Below, in pieces: positions 18,076 to 26,964 of a DNA stretch of 64,000 nt. Both the position numbers and the translations under genes were made by a program. Positions within the stretch are counted from its first letter, which is position 1. Every line of letters starts with the position of its first letter. This DNA is from Terriglobia bacterium (lineage in GTDB: Bacteria > Acidobacteriota > Terriglobia > Acidiferrales > UBA7541). The notes beneath the pieces are model-generated. The model was given only the letters and a program-made list of their open reading frames with translations, did not search any database and was not told where the DNA came from. The stretch is from the NCBI GenBank assembly GCA_020073485.1, contig JAIQFB010000010.1, forward strand, positions 186,001 to 250,000. The letters are read 5' to 3'.

Positions 18076-19407
18076 CTACTCCAGAATCACTTCAGGGCGC
18101 GGCTCGGGCAGCCAGAAGCTGGCGATGAATCCGATCGCATAGGCAGCGAAGCCAACCATGGCTGCAGCGTAGCCGAGCTGCCGGGTGACGCTACTGGCCG
18201 GCATGTACGCAACGATGTTGGTTGTGATTAGCGCCGCCGAAGTTCCCAACATTCGCCCGCCCACGTTGGCCGCAAAGCTTTCGCCCGTGCCGCGCAGGTG
18301 CGTGGGATACAGCGTGGGCAGATAATTCCCCCAAAAACTGAATTGCGCCACCGACACCACACCCAGCAACACGACTCCCCACCCGGGCAGGCCGGTGTCC
18401 CGGACGGCAGGAAGCAAAACTACGATTGGGACCAAAATCAGGCCGGGAATCTGAAACAGGCGGAGCAGGCGCCTGCGGCTGACAATAAAAATGGCCAGAA
18501 CGGCCATCAGGGACCGCCCGAAAAGGCCTCCGAATTCTTGATAGCTCTGGAAAATGGCCACGATTTTCTGCTGGTCGGTTCGCGCCAGGACTCTGACAGC
18601 AGGAGTTCCGGGGATCACTCGCGCAAAATGCTGCAGCATTCCGAAGGACACGGCATACGCGCAGGCCATCATCAGGCAGGAGAGGAGCGCGGTCTTGCGA
18701 AATTCCGGACGGAACAGTTCCAGGATACTTGGCCGCTGGAGCGTGCCCTCTTCCCTCTTCTTTTGCCAGATCGGCGATTCGGGCAAAAACGGGCGAACGA
18801 CGAGCAGAGGAATGGCCGGAAAAATTCCCCACAAAATCGTGTACCGCCAGGCTTCGTGCCCGCCGTGAATGGCGGGAAGATAACTGCCGATTGCCAGACT
18901 CAGGTAATTCGCGCCGCTCATCAGGATGCCGCCGACCGACGAAAATATTTGTGTGATGCCGAGAACGGTCTCCCGCAGCTTGCGCTCGGGGAACAATTCG
19001 GCGAGCCACGCGGTGGCCGCGACGAACTCGACGGAGACTCCCACAAATGTGAGGCAGCGGTAAAAGAGCAATTGCGGGGCCGTCGAACAGCCGGCGGTCG
19101 CGAACGCGGAAAAGCAAAACAGGAGGATGCTCCAGAACAGGATGCGGCGGCGACCGAAGCGGTCAATGAAGTAGCCGCCGAGCAGACCAAAAATTCCCCC
19201 GGCGATCGCGGGGACATAAAACATCACGCCGATCCACTGATTGAAATTCGGGCTTCCGGGCTTGGATACGAGAAATTCGGACAGTGCCGGCTGGACCGTG
19301 AGCGTGAGGACCAGGAGTTCGTAGGTGTCGAACGCGAAGCCCACGCAGGCGACGGCGCAGATGACCCATTCGATCAGCGTGAGACGCAGGAACTTGGCTT
19401 TGGGCAT
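18076..19407 (-). CDS. MFS transporter (sugar/aromatic-acid porter type)
   Basis: A 443-residue major-facilitator membrane carrier with 12 predicted helices. The loop between helices 2 and 3 has the MFS signature 'GYFIDRFGRRRILFW' (about residues 79-93). 'RTFVGV'-like helix 4 text is 'YRCLTFVGVSVEF', and 'LAELFPERKLRETVLG' follows it, as in metabolite:proton symporters. A long central loop after 'LPESPIWQKKREEG' separates the halves. 'YPTHLRGTGESFAANVGGR' is typical of the sugar or aromatic-acid porter families. Substrate unknown. The neighbouring amidohydrolase may act on its substrate, but the two genes are convergent, so they are not an operon. Confidence 0.88.
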   Translation of the reverse strand: MPKAKFLRLTLIEWVICAVACVGFAFDTYELLVLTLTVQPALSEFLVSKPGSPNFNQWIGVMFYVPAIAGGIFGLLGGYFIDRFGRRRILFWSILLFCFSAFATAGCSTAPQLLFYRCLTFVGVSVEFVAATAWLAELFPERKLRETVLGITQIFSSVGGILMSGANYLSLAIGSYLPAIHGGHEAWRYTILWGIFPAIPLLVVRPFLPESPIWQKKREEGTLQRPSILELFRPEFRKTALLSCLMMACAYAVSFGMLQHFARVIPGTPAVRVLARTDQQKIVAIFQSYQEFGGLFGRSLMAVLAIFIVSRRRLLRLFQIPGLILVPIVVLLPAVRDTGLPGWGVVLLGVVSVAQFSFWGNYLPTLYPTHLRGTGESFAANVGGRMLGTSAALITTNIVAYMPASSVTRQLGYAAAMVGFAAYAIGFIASFWLPEPRPEVILE

Positions 19408-19498
19408 GAATGAGATCGCGATGCGCGCGCACCAGTGTAGCGCAAATGGCTGTTTGCCGCGGGAACGTATCAGAGATTGCGATGGGGTGTCAAATTGG

Positions 19499-19573
19499 CG
19501 GGGCAGGTTTCAGCCTGTCGGGTTTAGATTTTCGAGGCCGCCAAGAAAAGCGACAGGCTGAAGCCTGTCCTAC
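19499..19573. repeat. GGCTTCAGCC-family palindromic repeat, copy B
   Basis: Arms GGCAGGTTTCAGCCTGTCG (19502-19520) and CGACAGGCTGAAGCCTGTCC (19551-19570) are imperfect reverse complements. It sits in the 339-base gap between the divergent MFS and LolA-like genes, the only divergent gap where I found this family. The remainder of the gap is AT-richer and probably holds the two promoters, though I see no clear boxes. Confidence 0.8.
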
Positions 19574-19746
19574 TGAAGGGCAAGCAACCCTTGTGTCCTT
19601 AGGACGTTCCTAAGAATATGGAACTCACGGGATAGCGGGAAGTAATTAATTTTGGCGACGTGCGTATTTTCCAGGCGTACTCTGTGTTACATATTTTCTA
19701 TCTACATTTACAGTCCGGGGAAATTCAAGCGCAGAGGAATGGCACA

Positions 19747-20625
19747 ATGAACCGAGAGAAAGCACGTGGGGAACGCAAGATGGCTGGCATCCTGTCCGGA
19801 TGCGCAACGATGAAACGACTACGCGTGGCCGCTTTTCTGGCGGCCTTTTTGGCGATGTCCATGGCAGTCGTTTCGATGTCGGCGCAGGAAGCGCCCAAGA
19901 CAGCCACCTCCGGAAGCGCACTCGGAGCGCCGACCATGCCGATTGAGGAAATTATCAAGCGCTTTGCGGCGCAGGAAGCTGAATTCAAGATTGAGCGCGA
20001 CAACTTCACGTACACCCAAACATTTGTTTTTCAGACTCTGGACGAAAGCAACCACGTGGACGGCGAATTCAAACAGGTGAGCGACATTGTGTTTGACGAT
20101 CGCGGCAAGCGCATCGAAAAAGTGACTTTCGCGCCGGTTTCCACGCTTACCCGGCTGGACCTGACTCAGGAAGACTATAACGACCTCGAACAAGTCTACC
20201 CGTTCGTGCTCACCACCGAGGAATTGCCCAAGTACGACATCAAGTACGTGGACCACGTTCCGCTCGACGAACTTAACACCTATGTCTTCGACGTTGCGCC
20301 GAAGACGCTCGAGAAAAAGCAGCGATATTTTCAGGGACGCATCTGGGTGGACGATAAGGATTTCCAAATCGTGAAGACGTTCGGCCAGCCGGTGGGCAAC
20401 GTCAAGAACAGCAAGAACGGGGAAAACCTGTTTCCGCACTATGAAACGTTCCGGGAAAACATCGAAGGGAAATACTGGTTCCCCACGTATACGCGGGCGA
20501 ACGATGTGCTTCCGTTCCGAAGCGGCGATGTGCATATCCGCATGACCGTGCGGTACGAAAATTACAAGAGATTTGGCGTGACCGTGAAGATCGGAAAGCC
20601 TGCCGAGCAGAAGCCGAGTAAGTAG
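19747..20625 (+). CDS. Periplasmic LolA/outer-membrane-lipoprotein-sorting-like protein
   Basis: A 292-residue exported protein. From the ATG at 19810 it would have a clean Sec signal peptide ('MKRLRVAAFLAAFLAMSM...SAQE'). The ATG at 19747 has GAGGA upstream and adds a basic 21-residue extension, so the start is uncertain. The mature part is a curved beta-sheet pattern seen in LolA/LolB-like proteins: 'NFTYTQTFVFQTLD', 'YVFDVAPKTLEKKQRYFQG', 'RIWVDDKDFQIVKTFGQPVG', 'GKYWFPTYTRANDVLPF', 'IRMTVRYENYKRFG'. It may bind a lipid or an outer-membrane component. It may alternatively be a general acidobacterial exported protein of unknown job. Confidence 0.7.
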   Translation: MNREKARGERKMAGILSGCATMKRLRVAAFLAAFLAMSMAVVSMSAQEAPKTATSGSALGAPTMPIEEIIKRFAAQEAEFKIERDNFTYTQTFVFQTLDESNHVDGEFKQVSDIVFDDRGKRIEKVTFAPVSTLTRLDLTQEDYNDLEQVYPFVLTTEELPKYDIKYVDHVPLDELNTYVFDVAPKTLEKKQRYFQGRIWVDDKDFQIVKTFGQPVGNVKNSKNGENLFPHYETFRENIEGKYWFPTYTRANDVLPFRSGDVHIRMTVRYENYKRFGVTVKIGKPAEQKPSK

Positions 20626-20666
20626 CGGGGGATTTCCGCTGCATCGCCGGAATCGTGATAGGGGTA

Positions 20667-20692
20667 GTGGCACAGGCTGAAGTCTGTGCCAC
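20667..20692. repeat. GGCTTCAGCC-family palindromic repeat, copy C
   Basis: A compact hairpin: GTGGCACAG (20667-20675), an 8-base loop and CTGTGCCAC (20684-20692), perfect in the stem. It lies between the convergent LolA-like and multicopper oxidase genes, where it could act as a bidirectional terminator. Confidence 0.85.
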
Positions 20693-20716
20693 CAGGATCC
20701 GTTACCCTGCTAAGAC

Positions 20717-22168
20717 TTAGGCGTAGCGGAACAAGGCCTTGAAACCATAATCCATGTGCTGCTGAATGTGGCAATGGAACAGGGTCAGGCCCGGCTGGTC
20801 GGCTATCAGGTCCACGGTAGCGCGGCCGTAGCCGGGGACCACCACGGTATCCTTCATCACTCCGCTGGAAGCTTTTCCGTTAATTTCCACCAGTTCAAAC
20901 GAGTGGCGGTGCATGTGCAACGGGTGGGCGTCCTCGCTGCGATTGCGGAAAACCAGGCGGTGGCGCGCGCCCTGCTTAAGGACGAATTCCCGGTCGTGCG
21001 GGTATTCTTTTCCGTTGACGGTCCAGCTGTTGAACAGGCCCGCGCCGCTGGGAACTTTTTGAAAAATCATGTCGATGGTCTGGTCCGGAGCGGGCTGCGC
21101 CGCGTTACCGCCGAAAACCATATAGTCCCATGCGGATTTTGCGGGCGCGACCCATTGCGGCTGCTTGTGCTGGTTCTCGTATTCGATCACGATACCCATG
21201 CCGCCGTTGCGGACGTCATCGGTCGTGACGCCCAGAATCCATACGCCGGGCTGATTCATCTCGATGATGGCGCCGACGCGTTCGCCGGGGCCGATGTCGA
21301 TGACGTCCACGGTCTTCGGCGTGGGAACCGGGTTGCCGTCGAGTGAGACGATGCGAAAGTGGTGGCCCGGGAGCGCAACGCTGCGGTTCATGCTGGCGCT
21401 GGCGTTGAGCAGATGCATCATCACGCGGTCGCCCTGCTTCACGCGAATGGGTTCGCCAGCGCCCAGCGATTTTCCATTGATGGAAAACATCTGGTAGCCC
21501 ACTTCGAGTCCGGAAGGGTTGGTGTCGAACTTTGCAGGGCGCTCGGGTTGCGGGCCGGAGGCGCTGGCGTCGTCGTCATCGTCCTCTTCGGGATTGAAGA
21601 AGGGCTCCCATTCGCGCAGGGCCAGAAAAACTTCCTTGTCGTAGGCTCCCGGATTGCTTGCCGATTCGATGATCAGGAATCCGAACTGCCCCGTGTACGT
21701 GCCGCGGTGCAGGTCGGCGCCGGCCATCACATGCGAGTGGTACCAGCGAGTGCCCGCCGGGCGCGGCGTGAATTGGTAGCGGATGCGTCCGCGCGGCGGA
21801 ATGAACGGCGTAGCTTCTTCCTCTACCCCATCGACTTCGGAGGGGATAAACAGCCCGTGCCAGTGCACCAGTTCAGGTGTGTCCGTATCGTTGAAAACGT
21901 CCACGGTGACTTGCTTGCCTTCCTGCATGCGAAGGATCGGGCCGGGTGACGTTCCGTTGTAGCCGATGGTGCTGAGGATGCGCGTTGGAGTGAGCTCGAC
22001 CGTGACCGGGGCGATTCGGAGGGTGATATCCGCCTTGGATGTCTCCTGGGGGGCAGCGCTTGCCTGCATCCCCGGCATCGCGGGCTGCGCCTGGGACATC
22101 AGCAAACGGGCGGCGCCCAATTCGATGGCGGCGACGCCTCCGAATTTTACGAAATCCCTTCGATTCAC
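20717..22168 (-). CDS. Multicopper oxidase (Tat-exported, laccase-like)
   Basis: A 483-residue three-cupredoxin oxidase. It begins with a twin-arginine signal ('VNRRDFVKFGGVAAIELGA'). All four copper-binding segments are present: 'HWHGLFIP', 'WYHSHV', 'HPLHMHRHSFEL' and 'HCHIQQHMDYGF'. The last includes the type-1 Cys, His and axial Met. An acidic insert (EEDDDDD, about residue 196) sits in domain 2. Such enzymes oxidise Cu(I), Mn, phenols or amines with reduction of O2 to water in the periplasm. I chose GTG 22168 because GGAGG lies 5 bases upstream and the Tat motif then stands at the N-terminus. An upstream ATG at 22261 would add 31 residues. Confidence 0.92.
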   Translation of the reverse strand: MNRRDFVKFGGVAAIELGAARLLMSQAQPAMPGMQASAAPQETSKADITLRIAPVTVELTPTRILSTIGYNGTSPGPILRMQEGKQVTVDVFNDTDTPELVHWHGLFIPSEVDGVEEEATPFIPPRGRIRYQFTPRPAGTRWYHSHVMAGADLHRGTYTGQFGFLIIESASNPGAYDKEVFLALREWEPFFNPEEDDDDDASASGPQPERPAKFDTNPSGLEVGYQMFSINGKSLGAGEPIRVKQGDRVMMHLLNASASMNRSVALPGHHFRIVSLDGNPVPTPKTVDVIDIGPGERVGAIIEMNQPGVWILGVTTDDVRNGGMGIVIEYENQHKQPQWVAPAKSAWDYMVFGGNAAQPAPDQTIDMIFQKVPSGAGLFNSWTVNGKEYPHDREFVLKQGARHRLVFRNRSEDAHPLHMHRHSFELVEINGKASSGVMKDTVVVPGYGRATVDLIADQPGLTLFHCHIQQHMDYGFKALFRYA

Positions 22169-22377
22169 GATGGCCTCCAGGTTCGGTGCCGGCGGCACGG
22201 CCATACACTCGCGGCCAAGCCCCATCGTGGGAATCCTCTCACGGAGGTATGGCGGGTTCAAGGGTGTCGAAGAGGCACGATGAGATTACGGCGGGTACTG
22301 CAATTTGTGAACGGGGCGCAAGAAAACGACAGGCGCCCTTCGCGCTTCTCAGCGTAAGAGGCCTGCCCTACTGGGAA

Positions 22378-23028
22378 CTATTCCTCGGTTTCTTCTTCGA
22401 CGGCGGCGCGGATTGCGTCCTCCGGGATCACGCCTTCGCGCATCACTATCCAATCGTCGCCTTCGAGTTTCACGATGGTCGAGGCCAGGTTTCCGGGCGT
22501 TTCTCCTGCGTCGATGATCAGAGGAAGCCGGTCGCCCATTTGTTCCATCAGGTCCGCGGCATTGGCGCAGGCGGGCTGGCCGGAAATATTTCCGCTGGTG
22601 CCGGTGATGGGCCCCTTGACCAGATCGATGAGAGCGTTCACAAAAACGGATTTCGGCCAACGGAGCGCGACATTCCCGGTGTTCGCCGTGATCTTTAGTG
22701 GGATGCCCGTGGAGGCTTCGACTAGCAGCGTCAGGGGCCCAGGCCAGAACTTGGCGGCAAGCTTGTGAAACGTATACGGGACATCGCGCGAAAGAGAAAC
22801 CGCCTGGGCAATCGTATTCACCAGAATCGGCAAGGCTCGTGTCTCGGGGCGTCCCTTGACGCGATAGATCTGGTCGACGGCCGCCAGATTGAACGGATCC
22901 GCCGCGATTCCATAAAATGTGTCGGTGGGAATGGCCACCAGTTCGCCCCGCCGGATCAGTTGGGCCGCGTACCGGATGGTTGCAGGGTCGGGGGAATCGG
23001 GAGAAATTTTCAACAGCTCAGCCAACAA
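22378..23028 (-). CDS. tsaC: L-threonylcarbamoyladenylate synthase (TsaC/Sua5/YrdC)
   Basis: A 216-residue enzyme that makes threonylcarbamoyl-AMP from Thr, bicarbonate and ATP, the first step of the universal t6A37 tRNA modification. Family motifs are clear: 'RRGELVAIPTDTFYGIAAD' near residue 30, 'IYRVKGRPETRALPILV', 'FWPGPLTLLVEAS', 'VALRWPKS' and 'PITGTSGNISGQPAC'. It is the short single-domain form (about 200 residues). The start seems to be TTG at 23028, with GAGG about 12 bases upstream. An acidic tail (EEETEE) ends it. It is a standalone gene on the minus strand, divergent from the 23-codon ORF and the methyltransferase. Confidence 0.93.
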   Translation of the reverse strand: MLAELLKISPDSPDPATIRYAAQLIRRGELVAIPTDTFYGIAADPFNLAAVDQIYRVKGRPETRALPILVNTIAQAVSLSRDVPYTFHKLAAKFWPGPLTLLVEASTGIPLKITANTGNVALRWPKSVFVNALIDLVKGPITGTSGNISGQPACANAADLMEQMGDRLPLIIDAGETPGNLASTIVKLEGDDWIVMREGVIPEDAIRAAVEEETEE

Positions 23029-23147
23029 AGTGATGAACCTCTATTCTTCTCTGACCTGACGAGTGAAAGACCATCGAAATATGAAATCCGCTGCCGTGAG
23101 AAATTAACATAGACGTCTGACCCATTCAAGGTAGGAAGGAGCAACCG

Positions 23148-23219
23148 GTGAGCCAATGGCCCAGACAGCTTTACTATTTCCGGATGGGCCTGATCGAAAA
23201 TGGCCGGAAGGACATATAG
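23148..23219 (+). CDS. Possible 23-residue small ORF
   Basis: GTG 23148 is preceded by AAGGAG at a good distance (6 bases) and opens a 23-codon frame ending TAG (MSQWPRQLYYFRMGLIENG, then RKDI). It lies in the 359-base gap between tsaC and the methyltransferase. The peptide is aromatic and basic with no obvious signal. It could be a leader peptide or chance. The rest of the gap holds two hairpins (23271-23287, 23355-23370) and no other gene. Confidence 0.25.
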   Translation: MSQWPRQLYYFRMGLIENGRKDI

Positions 23220-23270
23220 CCTCCGTGCACCGCGGCAAATTGGCATGGGTTTGGCGCGGAGATGCCCGCC

Positions 23271-23370
23271 TCCCGGCAGAGCCGGGACAGGTTCCGTCGG
23301 TCGCTACAAAATTCAAAACCGATGAAGGCCAGCACAGTGGCGTCACCGAGCTTTACCGCCCGAAGGCGGT
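23271..23370. repeat. Two perfect short hairpins before the methyltransferase
   Basis: TCCCGGC-aga-GCCGGGA (23271-23287) and ACCGCC-cgaa-GGCGGT (23355-23370). The second ends 17 bases before the ATG at 23388 and is followed by TTGTT. The style (7-base stem, 3-base loop) matches the hairpins at 3622-3799. The second may influence translation of the downstream gene or terminate a short transcript. Confidence 0.6.
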
Positions 23371-23387
23371 TTGTTAGGCTCAATTGC

Positions 23388-24284
23388 ATGGCCCTCTCCG
23401 GCAAACCGGCTCCCAGAAATTCCGCATCCGCGAGCCCGGCGGCGATTACCAGCCGTGATAATCGATGGCTGAAACGATTCCGATCCGCGCTCGCGGGCGA
23501 GCGCGAGGACGGCGCGATGGTGGGCGTCGAGGGATTGCGGATGGTCGAAGCGGCGTTGGGGTCGGGCCTGCGCATCGAGGCACTGCTGGTCAGCGACGCT
23601 GGGGAACGCCACATGGCGCGCCTTGCGCCGCTGCTGAAATCGGATACGCAAGTTTTGCGAACGTCGGACCGGCTGTTTGCGGGAGTCGCGGATACGCGGA
23701 CGCCTCAAGGCATCGCCGCGCTGGTCCAGGCCAGGCAGGCGACGCTGGAAGATCTTTTGCGCGACTGCGCGCTGGTTGCCGTGCTTGTGGGTGTGCAGGA
23801 TCCGGGCAACGTGGGAACAATTTTGCGGGCGGCGGAAGCCTTTGGAGCGACCGGGGCGGCAACCTGCTCAACGAACGAGTTGGGGACTGCGGATCCGTTT
23901 GGGCCAAAGGCGCTGCGAGCGTCCGCCGGATCGGCGTTGCGCTTGCCTGTGCTGCACGGACAGCCGGTTGCCAGCCTGCTCTCGCAGATGCGCACTGCGG
24001 GAGTGAAACTGTACGCGGCAACGAAGGAATCATCGGGACAAACGGAGCTTTCCGGGCCGCCCGTGCTGCGGCCCTGGGAGGCCGACTGGAAATTGTCGGC
24101 GGCCATCCTGATCGGAAACGAGGGGGCGGGCTTGCCTGACGACATCGTGCGTGTCGCGGACGCGTGTGTAAGCATTCCGCAGGCTGCGGCTACGACGCCG
24201 GTGGGCGTGGAATCGCTCAACGCGGCGATGGCTGCTAGCGTATTGCTATACGAGGCCATGCGCCAAAGAATGGCGAAGAGATAG
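23388..24284 (+). CDS. SpoU-family RNA 2'-O-methyltransferase (RlmB/TrmH-like)
   Basis: A 298-residue SPOUT methyltransferase. The N-terminal substrate-binding domain includes 'MVGVEGLRMVEAALGSG'. The C-terminal trefoil-knot domain shows motif 1 'VLVGVQDPGNVGTILRAAEAFG', motif 2 'SAAILIGNEGAGLPDDIV' and motif 3 'ACVSIPQAAATTPVGVESLNAAMAASVLLYEA'. It would methylate a ribose in rRNA or tRNA using SAM. The exact target is unknown. I start it at ATG 23388, since the in-frame extension upstream is low-complexity noncoding-like sequence. Confidence 0.9.
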   Translation: MALSGKPAPRNSASASPAAITSRDNRWLKRFRSALAGEREDGAMVGVEGLRMVEAALGSGLRIEALLVSDAGERHMARLAPLLKSDTQVLRTSDRLFAGVADTRTPQGIAALVQARQATLEDLLRDCALVAVLVGVQDPGNVGTILRAAEAFGATGAATCSTNELGTADPFGPKALRASAGSALRLPVLHGQPVASLLSQMRTAGVKLYAATKESSGQTELSGPPVLRPWEADWKLSAAILIGNEGAGLPDDIVRVADACVSIPQAAATTPVGVESLNAAMAASVLLYEAMRQRMAKR

Positions 24285-24297
24285 ATCCGGATCCCGT

Positions 24298-25644
24298 ATG
24301 AGCCTGTTTGCAAAACTCGAGCCGGAAGAGAGCGGCGCAGCCGCCGGGCAGCCGCTGGCCGAGCGCATGCGTCCGCGCACACTCGATGAATTTACCGGGC
24401 AGGAATCGCTGCTGGGCCCGGGAAAACCACTGCGCACGCAGATCGAGCGCGACGATATCGGCTCGATGATCCTGTGGGGTCCGCCGGGATGCGGCAAAAC
24501 CACGCTGGCGCGGCTGATCGCGCGCATGACGCGGTCCGAGTTCGTGGCCTTCAGCGCCGTGCTCACTGGAATCAAGGAGATCAAGGAAGTGATGGCCGCC
24601 GCCGAACATTCGCGGCGCGCGGGGCGGCGCACCATCGTGTTTATCGATGAGGTGCACCGGTTCAACAAGGCGCAGCAGGACGCTTTCCTGCCGCACGTGG
24701 AAGCGGGGAACATCATTTTGATCGGAGCGACCACGGAGAATCCGTCGTTTGAAGTCATCGCGCCGCTGCTTTCCCGCACGCGCGTGTATGTGCTGCAGGC
24801 GCTCTCCACCGAACAGATCGAGACCCTGCTGCGCCGAGCGATCACCGACCGCGAACGCGGTCTGGGAAACGAAAATCTCGCAATCAGCGACGACGCTATC
24901 GAGCAGATCGCCGTTTTTTCTGGCGGCGACGCGCGCGCCGCTTACAACACGCTTGAAGCGTGCGTGCGGGCCGTGGAACCCGACGCCTCCGGAAAACGAA
25001 CCGTCACCAGGGAGATGCTCGCCGAACTTCTGCAGCGAAAATTTCTGCCGTACGACAAATCCGGCGAAGAGCATTACAACCTCATTTCGGCGCTGCACAA
25101 ATCGGTGCGGAATTCGGACCCAGATGCGGCGCTGTACTGGCTGGTGCGCATGCTCGAATCGGGCGAAGACCCGCTCTACATCGCGCGGCGCTTGGTGCGG
25201 ATGGCCAGCGAGGATATCGGCCTCGCCGAACCGGGTGCGCTGGCGGTGACGATTGCGGCCATGCAGGCCGCCGATTTTGTGGGGCCACCGGAGGGAAATC
25301 TGGCGTTGGCGCAGGCCGCCGTCTATCTTTCGCTCGCGCCGAAATCGAACGCGCTGTACACGGGGTATGGCGCCGTCACCAAGACACTGGAGGAAACGCG
25401 GACCGAGCCCGTGCCGTTGCATCTGCGAAACGCGCCGACCGGGCTGATGAAAAATATCGGCTACGGGAAGGGATATGACTACGCGCACGACCATGCCGAG
25501 AAAGTGACCGGCATGACTTGCCTGCCCGATTCCCTGCTGGGAAAAACTTTTTATCATCCGACCGATCAGGGGTTCGAGGCGCGGCTGAGGCAACGGATCG
25601 AGGAAATCCGGCGTCTCAAAGTACGCGGAAAACCGCAGACATGA
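24298..25644 (+). CDS. rarA: Replication-associated recombination protein A (AAA+ ATPase)
   Basis: A 448-residue clamp-loader-like AAA+ ATPase (RarA/MgsA, related to eukaryotic WRNIP1) that acts at stalled replication forks. Walker A 'GPPGCGKTT' is at 61-69 and Walker B 'IVFIDEVHRF' at 113-122. Sensor 1 'LIGATTENPSF' and the arginine finger 'PLLSRTRVYVL' follow. The C-terminal tetramerisation domain contains 'EDIGLAEPGALAV', 'LAQAAVYLSLAPKSNALY' and 'HLRNAPTGLMKNIGYGKGY'. Full length. It is 13 bases downstream of the methyltransferase and its stop overlaps the next start (ATGA), so the two downstream genes are likely co-translated. Confidence 0.96.
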   Translation: MSLFAKLEPEESGAAAGQPLAERMRPRTLDEFTGQESLLGPGKPLRTQIERDDIGSMILWGPPGCGKTTLARLIARMTRSEFVAFSAVLTGIKEIKEVMAAAEHSRRAGRRTIVFIDEVHRFNKAQQDAFLPHVEAGNIILIGATTENPSFEVIAPLLSRTRVYVLQALSTEQIETLLRRAITDRERGLGNENLAISDDAIEQIAVFSGGDARAAYNTLEACVRAVEPDASGKRTVTREMLAELLQRKFLPYDKSGEEHYNLISALHKSVRNSDPDAALYWLVRMLESGEDPLYIARRLVRMASEDIGLAEPGALAVTIAAMQAADFVGPPEGNLALAQAAVYLSLAPKSNALYTGYGAVTKTLEETRTEPVPLHLRNAPTGLMKNIGYGKGYDYAHDHAEKVTGMTCLPDSLLGKTFYHPTDQGFEARLRQRIEEIRRLKVRGKPQT

Positions 25645-26828
25645 AATTTCCCCGACTCGCCTTTGTAAGGTTCGCGTTCCTGACAGCCTCTTGCTTGCAC
25701 CTGCTAACTTGCGCGCGGCCGCTGAACGCGCAAGACTCTCCGGCATTCAGAATCGACGAGACCGTGACGCGCTTCGCGTTTTCCAGCGACGCGCGGATCG
25801 CCTTTGCAGTCCGGCACGTTTTCTCCGACAAAAAAATCCAGCTGCAGCGCGACGACATCTGGATCGCGGAGCGCGACGGCAAGAGGCGGCGCATTCTGCA
25901 GGGCGACAAACTGGTTCGCGGGACCCTGCCGTTCAGTTATACGGTGCGGGGATTGCAGTGGTCGCCGGATGGATCGAAGCTCACCGTGGAACTGGCAACC
26001 AGCGAAATGATCAACGACGACGGCGACACGCGCGACGGCGTGGCCACGCTGCTGCTGGACGGCGCCGGGCGCGAAATCCAGGTTTCCGGCGGGGACAGTG
26101 TGATTTCCGGCGCGAGCAATGCGGCGTGGCTCGCCGATGGCGCGAACGTGGCGTTTTTAACCGAGATACAAAAGCCCGCCGCGGCTGCTTCGAAAACCGC
26201 CAGGCAGGAACCACCTCCGCCCATCCTACCGTTGGACCGAAGTTTTTCCATGACGCGGACCAACGTCACGACCGGAACGAGCGCCGCGCTGTTTCCGGGA
26301 CGCTTGTTTTCAGCGCTCTCGTGGGATGGGAAACGCGGCGACGCGATGGCCATCGAGCGCAGTCCGGAGACCACTCTTCATCCCCGCCTGGTGCAACTCG
26401 ATCCCGGGGCGGAATCTTCGCGCGACCTGGCCACGCTGGACGGCTATGCGGGAGGGCTGGAGGTTTCACCCTCGGGGAAAAAGGTTGCGTACTGGATCGA
26501 CAATGAACAGCTCGAGGTGCGCGATACGAGCGTGCCGGCGCGCGTGACGCGCGTTCGCGTGGCCGTCGGTTTACTGGCGTGGTCGGGCGACGAGACGCGA
26601 ATTCTGGTGAAGCGCGGCGCGGCTGCGCGGTCCGGCGACCTGGTGTGGGTGCCGCTGCCGCCCCTGGCGAACCTCGCTGGCGGCGAGATTCCTACGGCCC
26701 AGGAAGTTACGCCCCAAGCGATATTGCATGACCTGGAGTTCCGCCAATTCGATATTTCACGGGATGGAAAATTGCTGGCCGTGGTGGAGCCGGGAAAACG
26801 GAATTTGCTGGTGTACGCACTGCCTTAA
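25641..26828 (+). CDS. Exported TolB/WD40-like beta-propeller protein
   Basis: A 395-residue protein with an N-terminal signal peptide (about 1-30, 'FVRFAFLTASCLHLLTCA...NAQ'). Repeated 'FAFSSDARIAF', 'LQWSPDGSKLTVEL', 'NAAWLADGANVAFLTE', 'LEVSPSGKKVAYW' and 'FDISRDGKLLAVVEP' units mark TolB/PD40-type propeller blades. It is probably a periplasmic scaffold or sensor. It could be the non-catalytic relative of an S9 peptidase propeller, but no alpha/beta hydrolase domain follows. ATG 25641 overlaps the rarA stop by 4 bases (ATGA), which decides the start. A functional link to rarA is not expected. The coupling may just be compact packing. Confidence 0.8.
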   Translation: MKFPRLAFVRFAFLTASCLHLLTCARPLNAQDSPAFRIDETVTRFAFSSDARIAFAVRHVFSDKKIQLQRDDIWIAERDGKRRRILQGDKLVRGTLPFSYTVRGLQWSPDGSKLTVELATSEMINDDGDTRDGVATLLLDGAGREIQVSGGDSVISGASNAAWLADGANVAFLTEIQKPAAAASKTARQEPPPPILPLDRSFSMTRTNVTTGTSAALFPGRLFSALSWDGKRGDAMAIERSPETTLHPRLVQLDPGAESSRDLATLDGYAGGLEVSPSGKKVAYWIDNEQLEVRDTSVPARVTRVRVAVGLLAWSGDETRILVKRGAAARSGDLVWVPLPPLANLAGGEIPTAQEVTPQAILHDLEFRQFDISRDGKLLAVVEPGKRNLLVYALP

Positions 26829-26883
26829 GGCTTTCCACCTCGCAATAAATCATCGGTATTTCTTTCGTTCTTGGGTGGCTTCT

Positions 26884-26962
26884 CAGTAGGACAGGCTTCA
26901 GCCTGCCGGGTATACTCTCGCTGCCGAAATTCAAAACCGAAGGGCTGAAGTCTGTCCTACTG
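26884..26962. repeat. GGCTTCAGCC-family palindromic repeat, copy D
   Basis: Arms CAGTAGGACAGGCTTCAGCC (26884-26903) and GGCTGAAGTCTGTCCTACTG (26943-26962) are reverse complements with one mismatch and enclose 39 bases. It lies between the convergent propeller and CoA-binding genes. The spacing equals that of copy A. Confidence 0.9.
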
Positions 26963-26964
26963 TC

